Shown here: positions 34,733 to 45,900 of the stretch, piece after piece
How the letters are laid out: every line of letters begins with the position of its first letter
Position numbering within the stretch: position 1 is the stretch's first letter
Assembly: GCA_009829735.1 (NCBI GenBank)
Contig: CM020619.1
Location: 7,492,375 to 7,556,374, forward strand
From: Pyropia yezoensis
Lineage: Eukaryota > Rhodophyta > Bangiophyceae > Bangiales > Bangiaceae
Length of the DNA: 64,000 bases
Direction: 5' to 3'
Program-made: the position numbers and the translations under genes
Notes under the pieces: generated by a model
The model's database searches: none
What the model was told of the DNA's origin: nothing
What the model saw: the letters and a program-made list of their open reading frames with translations, nothing else

Positions 34733-34970
34733 CGCGTTATGTACGTAACGCGAGCACTGGACGGGCGCTCGTGCGACGGGGCAAGAAATATCTGACAGGA
34801 TTTTATTTGCACAGCAAAGATGGGTGGACAAGCCCGCCGCTGTGTCGTCGCGCGAAGCCGCCCCACCGGGGCCAGAGTGCATTGCAATCCCGTGTGACGC
34901 GTTATGTACAGAACGCGAGCACGGGCTCGGCGCGGGTGCTCTGAGACCTCGCGATGTTATGTACGTAACA
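34733..34970. promoter_or_regulatory. Three copies of the GTTATGTACRTAAC palindrome
   Basis: CGCGTTATGTACGTAACGCG at 34733-34752 (near-perfect 20-bp palindrome), CGCGTTATGTACAGAACGCG at 34898-34917, and TGTTATGTACGTAACA at 34955-34970. They lie upstream of the DNA methyltransferase-SET gene that starts at 35220. Confidence 0.85.
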
Positions 34971-35219
34971 AACCCATGGTTCCGATGCTGTAATTCTGTT
35001 AAATGCTTGGGAGATATGTTGGTAATGGACCAATCGGAAGAGGCGTTCCCTGTACTAAAAGCAAATTCATTTGTACTTAAGATACGATCGGTGTCAGTCT
35101 CCTTGCCGGTCTCCTCTCGGCACCGTCATCGCCGTTCCTCTCCACGTCTACTGTTCGCACGGTGCGACCTTGGCTGCGTTCTCTTCCGCGGTTTGTGGCC
35201 CCTCCTCCGCGTCACCACA

Positions 35220-38200
35220 ATGCCGTCAAGTGATTCTGTAGAGGTGGTCAACCTGGCCACAATCTTCGCAGAGCGTGCCGCGTTGGCGGTAGCGCGAGCA
35301 TAGACGTCTTCACCATCTTTGCCGTATCCTTGTGGGGTTGTCGTCTACGTCCTTGGGTCTTTGCGCGATCTGTTTGTCCTCCATTCCCTGGAGGGCAGGG
35401 GAGGGCTTTTGCTACGCTCTGGGACATGGGTTGATCTTGTCGACTGGTGCGAGCACCATTCCCGGCCTATGGTTGACGTGGATCCGGTCTATCTGTGGGA
35501 CAGAGTGGGCCAACCCAGGCTACATTCCCGCACTCGCTGGCTGCACGATAGCATCGCGCACGGGGTTTATGAAGCCGTGTGGGTACTGAAGCGGTTCATA
35601 GCAGTACCGCGTGCTTCCTTCAGTCTTGGTCGGGTACTGCGCTTTGCATCCGGGTCGCGGTGGCACACAGTGGCAACCGCGAGTGGAACTGTCCGCCGTG
35701 CTGGCGCCGAACACCCCTCGGATGACAAGGACATGCACCGGCAGCGGAACGTTAGGCTGGTGCCCGTCCCCGTGGACGATGATGTTGACCTGAGGGTGTG
35801 GCAACTGCTGCTTGTACTGGGCGGCGAGGTAGATGGCGTTGCCGTGCTCTGTCGTTGGGCGTCCCGCCGGCGGTGTCAGACGGAAGAGGAGGATGCCCCA
35901 GATCACATTGTAAGGGAAAGTTGGCGCGCGTGTCCCGGGCTAGCGCACCACCTACTGCTTCGCGACGTGCTCGGTGTGGGTGGTCGCCTTACCCCTTCAG
36001 ACACTGTGGACGACGACGACGACGACCTGTCCACTTTCCGTGCATTTGAGCGCGTTTTGTCCATGACGTGTTACTCCTGTCTTGAGCAACATCTCCGACG
36101 GGAATCCCGGTCTACATGGACTCCACACACGAGCGAGCAGGAAAGGCAGTACGAGGAGCGTCCAGCCGGCTGTTTGGACGGCGTGGCAGCCCGAATTCGG
36201 ACTATTGTTCGCGACGTCGTTTCTGGTTGGGATGTCGTGGCGCGCAGTCGGGGTTTTCGCTCCGCCGAGGGGATGCTGTCTACGCACACGCTCTGGTGCC
36301 CGTCTGTGGGCTTCTTCGTGGCGCTGTGGCGGCCATTGGACGCAGAGGATAACCTCACATCACCCGACGGACAGGCAGTGGACCTGCACACCAGCAAAGG
36401 GCCGGTCTGTGGTGGCACTGTCCTGGTACAACGGCAGAGCGCATTGTCAGGACTGCAGTCGGATGAACAAGATGATGAGCAGAACGCGGTGGGGAGGCTG
36501 ACGCCGCTTGCAGATGATCAGCTCCGTGCTGCCGCTGGCACCATGCTTGAGCACGTACACGTGTGCATCGGCGCAGACCGCGTGGGTGTTACGGTGACGC
36601 GCGGCCTGCTGGGCCGCGGAGGTCAAGGTAACGCGAGCGCCGCGACCCCTGCGGGCGACGGTGACGACGCATCCCACACTGGACAGCGGCGTCGTAAGCA
36701 GCGCAAGGTCGTGGGCTTCTTGACCGTGGAAGACTTCAGGCACCCAGAGTGGGACCGTTTGTCTGGCAATGTGCCTAGAGTACTGCGCAGCGTCTTGGCG
36801 GGGCTGATTGCGTTTTCAAGCCCCCCCCCCGCTGGCCGCGGGGTTACGGCGCCTGCGTGGGCGACGGCGTCTACCGTCGCTCGTCGGGGGCTGTCACCTG
36901 CGCCCGACCGTTGTGCATCTTCCGCCAGAACGATTGAGTTGGCGTTTCGTGCTGACTGCAGAGTGGCTGGCTTGATGGCGGAGCAGCAGGTGGTGGGAGG
37001 GTGTCAATCCGGGCTGTCAATTGGCCGAGGGGCGGCGTTGCTGTGTGGGGATGGCCGGCGATACCGGCCGTGTCAGCAGCCTCAGCGGCCCGACGGCCCC
37101 GGTGATGCTCCGCAGGCTGACCTGGGGGAAGCCTGGGGAGTGCTGGATGATGCCATGGGCCAGGTATGTGCGACCTACGCTTGTGGGTTTGATGACTTGC
37201 TCTCGGCACATGCCACATAAGTGGCGACGCGGACCAACGCGTCTCGTCGCAGGGGAGGTGGCGGAGCGCGTGGCATCCTCGGGGACGGTAGCGGCGGGGG
37301 GGGGGCGACGACACCCTCTACACCGACAGGCGAGCACACCCTCCCTCCCTTTATTATTTCTTCGGTACAGCTGGTGCTCTGTGATCCTCCGTACAACATT
37401 CGGGCGGACAGGAGCCTGGAACAGTCTGCACATGACGTGTTTACCTCTGACAACATGCAGCGTGCCGCTCGGTTGTTCCAGACCGTTGTCCGCCCTGGCG
37501 GCCATGTGCTCATTTTTTGCTCTGCGGTACAGCTGGGTCCGTGCATGGACACGCTCAAGGCGCTCAAGGATATGGACCCGGTGGGGAGGAAGAGCCTGTC
37601 GGCGTTTCGAGTGGACGGCCACCCGCTGGTGGCGATCAAGGACGCACACGCGGTGAACTCGCTGCGGCAGAGCACGACCAACCTGTCCAACAAGGTCGAG
37701 TTTATTGTCCACGCCACGCGCGCTGGGGTGTCCCGGGAAGAGTGCTACGCCATGGTCAACTACCGTACTTGGAACGCTGTGCCGTCGCGGTTCCTGGCAC
37801 ACGACAATGTTATTGACAATGTGAGACCGCCACACTTTAAGGAGGTGGTGCTTCGATGGCGGGACGGGTCGCGGCAATGGATACGACCAGAGCGAAAGTG
37901 TCTTGCCTTCATCCTCGAGCTCATATTGCGGTTTTCCCAGCCCGGGGACATCGTACTGGACACGCATGTGGGGACGTGTGTGACGGCGGCAGCGTGTATA
38001 CGGGCCGTCCTGGGCCAGCACCGTTTGGTCATCAGCTGCGACTCGGATGCTGTTGTCATGGACGCGCGTCGGGCTCGTCTGCGTCGGGAGTTTGTCAACC
38101 AGGTGCTGGTGGGGGGCTACGAAAGCTCGGGGGTCGTCACATCCGATGTCATTGCGGCCGCACGGACAATCGAAGCCGCGTCGGTCGCTGCTGCTACAGC

Positions 38201-39470
38201 TACAACAGCAGCAGGGGCGGTGGGGGAGACCGGCAGCGAGGGTCGAGGCGGTAGTGGTGCTGCTGTCGAGGAGGAGGTTGAGCTGATGATCAACCCACCC
38301 TCGTCTGTCATGGGAGATGCTGCTGCTGTCTGGGAGCCCCCCCCCGGGCTGCCCTGCCATTCTGCCTTGTCGTTCGAGCTGGTGCGATACTTTGCCGGGC
38401 GGTGGGCCATGCAAGCAGACGCTGAACGGGTGGGCCGCGTGGCACAGACGCCCGGGCTGCCGCGACCTGGGGCAGATGTGGGTGTCGAGATGGCCCGCCT
38501 GGAAGGCGTTGGCGTCGGGAGCTGGCCGCGCCTGTACCAGTGCGCCCTCGCCGTGGAGGACGCGGAGGTAGCGCTGCACGTGTCGGCCGCACACCTGGGG
38601 CTGTACGTTGCCCAAAGCCGCTTGGCGGGTGGGACGGACGGTCGTGGCGTCTTTGCGTTGCGCCCGTTCAAACGACAGGACGCGATTGGACCTTTTTGGG
38701 GGGCCATTGTGTACGCTGACCTCACAAAGCAGCGGGTCAAGACGCCGCGGTATGCCGCTTCTGTGCTGAGTGCCCACGGCCCCACGGCGCGGGAGTCTTC
38801 GGAGCGCGCGATGGAAGTGGTGTTTGACGAACTGGACGTAGATGGCCCGAATGACGCGGTAGAGGCGGACGTCGGGGGGGGTGGGCCGGGTAACCAGGAG
38901 CACGCTGACGTTCGCCCTCGCCACCACCGCCGCCGTCGGTACGATGGCGAAGAAGGGGGGGGGGGTGGTCGCACAATGCGAAAGCGACACAACCAAAAAG
39001 GCCACAACCACGGCGGCTGCGGCCCTGCTGCTGACCTCGGTACCGGAACATTGGCTGGATGCAGGGGCGTGCCGATATCTCTGTTTATCGTATCGTCACC
39101 ACTGTGTGTGACGGGCTATGTCAATGACGGACGGGCAACCTCCCCGGTTGATGCCGAAGCGACATTGGCCCAGACGGGCGCCGGGCCCGCGGACAGTGAT
39201 GGGAGACGAGGCGGCGCCGGCGGCAGACGTGGCGACCGGGGAGACGTCTGGCTGGTGCGACCAAACGTGGTCATCGTCGCCAATGTCGACGACGCGCAGC
39301 CGGTACGGCTGACGCCTGCACACTTTGTCAGGCCCGACATAATGGTGGTCATCGCGCTGAGGGACATTGCCGTTGGTGTGGAGCTCGTTGCGGATTACGG
39401 GCCGGACTATGTCTTTTCTTCGGCGACTGGGAGTGACGCGGCCGGGCAAGTGGGGCGGGCGTGCTCCTGA
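35220..39470 (+). CDS. DNA N6-adenine-type methyltransferase fused to a SET domain
   Basis: Model: exons 35220-35288, 35394-37163 and 37371-39470, about 1,312 aa. The start ATG (CACAATGCC; MPSSDSVEVVNLATIF) is in the same frame as the rest. In-frame stops at 35301 and 37218 fall inside the candidate introns. The second intron is strong: CAG/GTATGT donor, pyrimidine tract and TACAG acceptor, 207 nt, phase 0. The first (105 nt) is tentative. Residues 24-613 match nothing I recognise. The methyltransferase follows: DPPYN at 618-622 (motif IV), then VLDTHVGTCVTAA at about 808 (motif I). This order is typical of beta-class N6A/N4C enzymes, and DPPY favours adenine. The C-terminus (about 1035-1295) resembles a SET domain: GVFALRPFKRQDAIGPFWG, then IALRDIAVGVELVADYG, with a low-complexity insert. 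Likely a nuclear chromatin writer. SET is the less certain part. Confidence 0.8.
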
Positions 39471-39547
39471 GCCTTTCGACACCCCACACGTTTGCCCCCA
39501 TGAGCGGGTGAAGAGTGGGGTGGGGTGTGCCCGCTTTTCGTTCGCAC

Positions 39548-39596
39548 TTTGGATGGGGGGGGGGGGGGGGGGGGGGGGCGGGGGGGGGCGGGGGGC
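39548..39596. repeat. G homopolymer
   Basis: About 40 nearly uninterrupted G residues lie between the convergent ends of the methyltransferase-SET gene and the minus-strand coiled-coil gene. Confidence 0.9.
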
Positions 39597-39751
39597 GGTC
39601 TTGCAGACACGCAGGTGAGGGAGGGAAACGTGTGAACATCAGCCACGCATACGCACGGAGAAAAGCTACGAAGAAAAGCGAGGATGAAGAAGAAAACAAC
39701 AGAGAGACAATACAAAGCCGACGCCAGCCAGCCGGTGGCTGTGGCTCCCTG

Positions 39752-40843
39752 TCAACGGCGGCCAGGCTCCGGCCCTGCCGGCTGGTTCAAACGCCCACCC
39801 CCACCCAATCCGCCCCCGCACCCGCCCCCACCGGAGTCATCAGACCCCTCAAGGGAGTCGTCGTCGTCGCCCCGCTGCCGTGCAGCGTCTGCACGCGCGA
39901 GTGCGTCGCGGAGCTCCTCGTTACGGCGCCTCTGGTGTGCCAAGTCGTCGGACATCGTTTGTAGATTCCTCGAGGATTCGAGGAGCCTCTCCGACATCCC
40001 GGCCAAGATGCTCAGCGCCTCAGTGACGTGAGGAGTGGCGGGGTCGGACTCCCGGGACACGCGCACGGGACCTACCTCCGTGCATGGTCCGCCAGTGAAC
40101 ACCACGTTGGGTACGTCAGTACGCAGCAGCGCGGCCACATTGTTGGTCGTCTGCAGCAGGTTCTGTACGAGTGCGGCTTGCTCTGCCACCCGGCGGTTGA
40201 GGTCCTCCATCACCCCACGGCGCGCGCCCGTAAGTCTGCGACGGAGGAGCTGCCTCTTGGTCACTCTGCCCGCCTGGCCATCCTGTTCGGCGGCCCCCCC
40301 AGCCCCAGTGTCCGGTTCGAAAAAACTGATGCGCGTCAGCACGTCTTTGTTGCTGGTAAGGGGTGACTCGTCGAGTGCGGGGCCCGCCCCACCTGCCCCC
40401 TCATCCTCGTCGTCGTCAATGGCGGCATCATAGCACGGGGGCGGCTGCGCCGCCGCCGCACCCATTCCTCCGCCCGGTGCGGCCGCCGCGGAGTCGATGG
40501 CGCGCTCACCTGCCGCGCCGCCCTCGCCGGCCCAATCGGATGGCGCCCGTTTCCCGCGCGTCGTAGACACGCGCCGCATGACATTTAGCACGGCGTCCTT
40601 GACGGCCGTCGACAGGTCCAGCCGACCCGGGTTCCTCAGTTCGACTTCATGTCTGGTCCTTGCCGGTCCTGCCCCACTGCCGCCGTCTGCCTCGCTATGG
40701 GCCTCGAGTGCCAGGCGCCGAAAAGACGCCACAGCTTCATCGGCAACGTCAAAGACAGTGCGGAGTACATCTGGGTGCACATCACACGCGACGGCCAGCC
40801 AGGTCTCGGCGGCCGAGACGCGGCGCGCAGGGTTCCGAGGCAT
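39752..40843 (-). CDS. Coiled-coil protein of unknown function
   Basis: 363 aa from ATG 40843 (MPRNPARRVSAAETWLAVAC). The frame opens further upstream only through non-ATG codons. The N-terminal part is well mixed (DVHPDVLRTVFDVADEAVAS). The middle is Ala/Gly-rich with an acidic patch. Two helical stretches rich in heptad Leu/Met/Arg follow: one around residues 195-240 (LNRRVAEQAALVQNLLQTTN), the other around 272-322 (ILAGMSERLLESSRNL, QRRRNEELRDALARADAA). The C-terminal tail is Asp/Ser/Gly-rich. No catalytic motif is seen. It is tail-to-tail with the methyltransferase-SET gene and head-to-head with the helicase gene. Possibly an oligomeric partner (inference only). Confidence 0.6.
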   Translation of the reverse strand: MPRNPARRVSAAETWLAVACDVHPDVLRTVFDVADEAVASFRRLALEAHSEADGGSGAGPARTRHEVELRNPGRLDLSTAVKDAVLNVMRRVSTTRGKRAPSDWAGEGGAAGERAIDSAAAAPGGGMGAAAAQPPPCYDAAIDDDEDEGAGGAGPALDESPLTSNKDVLTRISFFEPDTGAGGAAEQDGQAGRVTKRQLLRRRLTGARRGVMEDLNRRVAEQAALVQNLLQTTNNVAALLRTDVPNVVFTGGPCTEVGPVRVSRESDPATPHVTEALSILAGMSERLLESSRNLQTMSDDLAHQRRRNEELRDALARADAARQRGDDDDSLEGSDDSGGGGCGGGLGGGGRLNQPAGPEPGRR

Positions 40844-41691
40844 GTCTGCGTAGGAGGGCCCGCCACCGCCGCCGCCGACGACCACACACCGGCAAACGGC
40901 GCGTCCAGGCAACGTTTGCCAGTCGCACGCAAGCCAGCAGCAGCAGTGCGCCCGTCACTACCCGCCTGCCCACCTTCAGACACCCCTGCGGTCGCCGCGC
41001 ACCCGTGGCGGCGGCGGCTACGGGCCCTTGAACTTGAAGCGCCCCTGCTGTCGCCGCCACCCGTGGTGGCCGCGGCCAAGAACGTCCCGGGGGCCGCTCC
41101 TGCCCACCTGGCAAATGCAAATGCTGTATGTACGCGCAGGGGGTCGCAACCGCCCAAGGGCAACGGAAGAATAAGTCGTCCAGTTACCGCCGACAGGCCA
41201 CCGGGCCAGGAATGCTCCGTGTCGGACGGTCTGGTCGGTACATACACGCTGCTGTCGGCGCCGCCTGCTCGAAATGGCTGCGCGAGCACGGGCTTGACGT
41301 CTCAGGGCCGTGACAGGGAATGCGAATCAGAACAAAGCGATATTTTGGCTGCCTTTAGTTCCATGCTAAATAGCCACGGGTAAGTCCCGGCATGTGTCCG
41401 GTGGTCTATGCCAGGACGAAATTCCGGTAGTCTATGAGGTTTCGATTCTGCAGGCTTGTCCGGCGAGTAGTCTTATTTTCACTTCCTGTGACAACCGACG
41501 GCGGTCTATATGCATAATACCGGATACACCGCGTTTCCCAGTCCATTGATCGATTGGAGTAGGGGTTACACAAACTCCGCGCTTTTTCAGATGTCCGCGC
41601 ACACGGAGTTTGCTCTACGATTTATCCGTCTGTCGATCTTACGAACGATTCTCCATTGTGGGCCCACAGCTCACACCCTTGCCACGAACCC

Positions 41692-41911
41692 TCCCCCCCC
41701 CCCCCCCCCCCCCCCCCCCTCTAAAGGAACCGCCCCCTCCTAATGTATCGCCCCTCCTATGTAATGAACCACCCCCTCCGATTGAACCGCCCCTCACTCT
41801 GATCTTGGGGGCGACGATCGCTAAGGGATGCGCTGAAAAGGCTTGTGGCTTTTCCGCAAACTACTAAGGGATGTGCTGAAAAGTCTTGTGGCTTTTCCGC
41901 AAACTACCAGT
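41692..41911. repeat. C homopolymer and 43-bp direct repeat
   Basis: A C run of about 27 at 41692-41719. Then two copies of a 43-bp unit begin CTAAGGGATG at 41821 and 41864, each containing TTGTGGCTTTTCCGCAAAC. No gene is seen between 40.85 and 41.96 kb. Confidence 0.85.
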
Positions 41912-41959
41912 GTGTAATACGCAGGACAAAAATCGTCGGGACAAAAATCGTCGTTTCCC

Positions 41960-42964
41960 GGGGCGCACGTCTCGCGGGCGTGGGCGCGCGAATGCATGCG
42001 CGCATGCGCGCGAACGCCCTCCCGCGCTCTCGCTCATGCGTGTGCGCGGACCGTGCGCGTGCATCCACGGGCATGCACGCGCGCATGCGTGCACGCGCGG
42101 CCCCCACTCCCCACCGCCCTCTCCACGGTGCGCCGCGCCCCTTCCCTTCCCCCACCTCTCCCTTTCCCGGATGTGCCGCGCCCTCTCCCCCATTCCCGAC
42201 CACCCTCTCCACGGTGTGCCGCACCCCCTCCCTTCCCCCTCCCCCACACCCCCCCCCCCGCAGGTGGCAGCGGCCAACGCGGCGGGCTGTGTGGCGGTTG
42301 TAGCGGCCGGACCGGTGCGTTTGTTGTGGGGGGGGGGGGGGCGAAAGAAGGGGGCGTGAGGAGGAGGGGGGAGAGAGTGGGAGGGGCGGGGTGGCGGATC
42401 GGCGGCCGGCCGGGGGGGAGCACGGGCGCGGCGGCTCTGTTGGGGGAGGGGGGCAGGTCGAGCCAGCACCGGCGGCGCGAAGTTTCAAACCGCGCCGCCG
42501 CCGCTGCTGGTGCGCTGCCCCCAAGCCGCGCCCCCACCCCACGGCCGCCGATTCTCTGCCGTGCGTTTTTCGCCTCTTCCCCCCCACCGCCCTCCCCCAC
42601 CCCCTCCCCCCCCGCAGGTCGTAGCGGCCAAGGCGGCGGGCTGTGTGGCGGTGGCGGCGGCGGCACCGGTGCGTTTGTTGCGGGGGGGGTGTGAGGAGGG
42701 GGCGTGAGGAGGAGGGGGGAGAGTGTGGGAGGGGCGGGGTGGCGGATCGGCGGCCGGCCGGGGGGGAGCACGGGCGCGGCGGCTCTGTTGGGGGAGGGGG
42801 GCAGGTCGCGCCAGCACGGGCGGCGCGGGTTCTCAAACCGCGCCGCCGCCGCTGCTGGTGTGCTGCCCCCAAGCCGCGCCCCCACCCCACGGCCGCTGAT
42901 TCTCTGCCGTGCCCTTTTCCCCTTTTCCCCCCACCCGCCTCCCCCCCCCCCCCCCCCCCCCCAG
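41960..42964 (+). repeat. Tandem 5' exon/intron module heading the helicase gene
   Basis: The organisation matches 28.43-29.6 kb: GCATGCACGCGCGCATGCGTGC, then CTCTCCACGGTGTGCCGC elements, then units with exons 42264-42314 and 42618-42668 (both exactly 51 nt) and the long exon at 42965. Each follows a C-rich tract plus CAG, and the short exons end in a GTGCGTTTGTTG donor. Introns are 303 and 296 nt. Peptides are VAAANAAGCVAVVAAGP, VVAAKAAGCVAVAAAAP and VVAAKAAGRVVLLCLA. No ATG-bearing first exon is evident here. Confidence 0.75.
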
Positions 42965-45900
42965 GTGGTAGCGGCCAAGGCGGCGGGCAGGGTGGTTTTG
43001 CTGTGTCTGGCGGCCCAGCCTGCGGGTGTTGGGGCGGCAACGAGGCCGGTGGGTCCGCTGGTGGGGATGGCGGTCACGCCACCGGTGGCTGACCCGGCTG
43101 CCGCGTCGGCGGTGGCGGTGTCGGCAGTCGAGTCAGTCGCGTCGGCGGGTACGGTGCCCGCCGCGTCGGCGTCGGCCGCGGCAGACGTGGTGGCCGAGCC
43201 GGCCGGTGTGGCGCCGGCGGAGCCGACTGTCTCGGCTGCAGCGGCGCCACCGGCAGAGTCGTTGGAGGCGGCGTCGGCGGGCAAGTGCACGGCAGCCTCG
43301 GTGGGTGTGGCGGCGACCGTCGAGTCGGCCGTGTCGGCGGGCATGCGGACGGCGGCGTCGGGGGGCGTGGCGCCGGCGGAGCCGCCGGCCGTGTCGGCGG
43401 CTGCGATGCCGGTCGCCGAGTCGGTTGCTGTGGTGCATGAGGCGTCACAGACTGACCCGATGGTCGAAGCGGAGGTGCAAATGTCGGGCGTAGCCCAGCT
43501 GATGGGGTCACCAGTGCGGGCGGCCGATCCGTTGGGGCGGCTGAAGGAGATGGACTTTGACGTCGACGAGATTGTGCCGGTGCGACCGGGCGGGTCTGCG
43601 CCTGTAGTGGCAGACGAGCCGGCGGAGACCATGCTGGACGTCATTCACCCAGTGGTGAGGTCCGCGGTGACGGGAGCGGCGGCCGTTGGTACCGACCCGG
43701 CGGGGGGTGCTATGGCCACGCGGGGTGACACGACGAGTGCCCTCGGACTGGTGCATGCTTGTGACACCCTCTTTGCTCGCATGGGCCCGCAGGCGACGTC
43801 CCAGGCCGACGCCTTGTGTGTCATCCAGACCATGTCGGCCCTTCTTCGTTGCGACCCGGGTGTACGGGTTGGCAAAGCCGCTGATGCCCACCTGTCCCGT
43901 CTGTACCAGCCGCACGCGAGTGACCCGGTCGTGGTACGTGAGATGGCAACCACTGTGAGGCACGCCCTTCGCGGCCCGGGCTTGGCCAACCTGCCGCGCG
44001 CCAACCTCGAGGCACCCGTGGACATGTTTGTCATCCCCATCATGGTTCCGAACGTGTGGCGGGCAAGAAAGGCAATCGACGACCTGTCTCTTCGGGCGGC
44101 GGCGGCGGTGGCAGCAGCGCCCACCCGGATGATGATCACCGGCGGGTCGGGGCAAAAGCAGCTGCGTCTCACCGCGCCTGGTGGTCCTGGTGGCCCCGCG
44201 GGTCCGGCTGCGCGTCTCACCGCGCCCGGTGGTCCTGGTGGCCCCGCGGGTCCGGCTGCGGCGCCGTCTCCCCGGTTTTTGGCGCTGACCCCCCCCCGCG
44301 CGGCCGGTCGTCGACCTGGGGCGGACGCGCCGCCGGCGACGCTTCCCGCGCAAGGTGCGCGTGCAGCAGACGCTGGCAGTGGGGGTGGTCCGGAGCTCGC
44401 CCACTTCAGCCGCGAGATGGTCGCTGCCGTCGGCGTCGCCTGCTCAAAACTGTTGCACGATCACGGGTCGCTGGCCGATTCTCCCTCCTGGCCGCACCAA
44501 GTGACCTTTTTTCGCACCGCCTGGTCCATGGGTGTCTGGCCCCCCGAGGCCCAGAGGTTCCTACTGAGCGCGTGTAGCGCAGACACTGCCATCGTCCACC
44601 GCGCGGTGCTGGCGGGCAAGGGAGGTGGTGCGGTGCCGCAGCCACAGCCGTTGAATCTACACACCCGCCTGTGGTCGCATTTGGTCGAGTCTGGCCGCAG
44701 CCTTTCCGCCCTGGGGCGGGGTCATGGCGACGGCAAGCTTGTTTCGGAAGGCGCAGGCAGCCCCGACGACGTGGCCCTGCTGATGTCCATGCCCGGGTCG
44801 TTGGCAATGTTGCCGACAGACTTCTTCGTCGCCTTTAAAGAGGTAGACGCATGGACAACCGTCACATGCGACATGACGGCGTTGCTGTTTTCGTCCGTTC
44901 TTGGCTCTCCGGGTGCTGGTACTGCTGTCGCGCCGGCTGCGGCCCTGCTCTCACGTGTTGCGAGTGTGACAGCATCAAACACTGGCGTCGGGTGGCTGGT
45001 AGCCCCCAGTCCACACTTCCGACGGACCGCCCGGCAGGTCATCCGCTGCCTGTCCGGTGTGGGTGGTCGGGGGGGCGGTGGGGCTGATTCGTGGTCCATC
45101 ACGGACCTGATGGATGGGTGTGCACCCGTCCCGTCCGATGAGGGGTGGCGCGCTGTGTCCGCCCGCGAGACCACCAGCGCTCCCGCCCCGGGTGTGTCGT
45201 CGGGTGGCCACCCACGGCCTTTTGACGCCCTGCGCGTCATCGAAAACGCCCTGCACTTGCTGGACGTCTCGGTGCGCGCTTGCGGGGAAGATCGTGCCTG
45301 GAACGGTGTCCCCCTGCAGCAGTTTGCCGTATGTACGGCGTTTGTGCGGAGCAGCCGGCAAGTGTTGGCGGACGTGGGCGCGGGGAGCCCGCCTGCGAGC
45401 TCACCCGGCGAGTCGGTCAAGCGGCGGGCGAGCGGAGCGCTCGCCCGTGTCTTGCACCTGCTCATGCGGCTGGACATCCACCGAGACGTGAAGCGCACAC
45501 GGGGTGTCGTCCAAAGGGCCTTGGTCTCGTGCCTCATCCTACTCTCCGAGCACAAGCGGTTCTGCACGCACTTTGATATCATGGACGCGGCAAACCTGGC
45601 CCCCGTTGTCAACGAGTGCATGGAGGCACTCCCGTGGCTTTGGGAGGTTCTTGTCGGGCACGTGGAGGCGGACCGGTCACTATACAACTGGTTGTACTTC
45701 GTGGCCGTCCATAACCTGGTGCGGACGCCTCTTGCGGTTGGCGTGTGGGCATCTCGGCGGGTGTTGTCCCAGTCAACGTTGGATTGGTTGCCGTCACCGT
45801 TGGACCTGCGGCCCTGGGTCGGAGAAATCGGTGGTACGACCTGTTCGGAGGTCCTCCACGCGCTGAAGGGTGCGCTCTGTCCGCCGGCCAGGCCTGGCAA

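Noticed and set aside
37017-39011. 664-aa minus-strand ORF opposite the methyltransferase
   Set aside because: It overlaps a frame with clear DPPYN and SET-like motifs and has none of its own.
42704-42964. Extension of the helicase ORF upstream of 42965
   Set aside because: The frame there is a GTG-started read-through of the G/C-rich intron of the 5' module. A C-tract/CAG acceptor sits at 42964.
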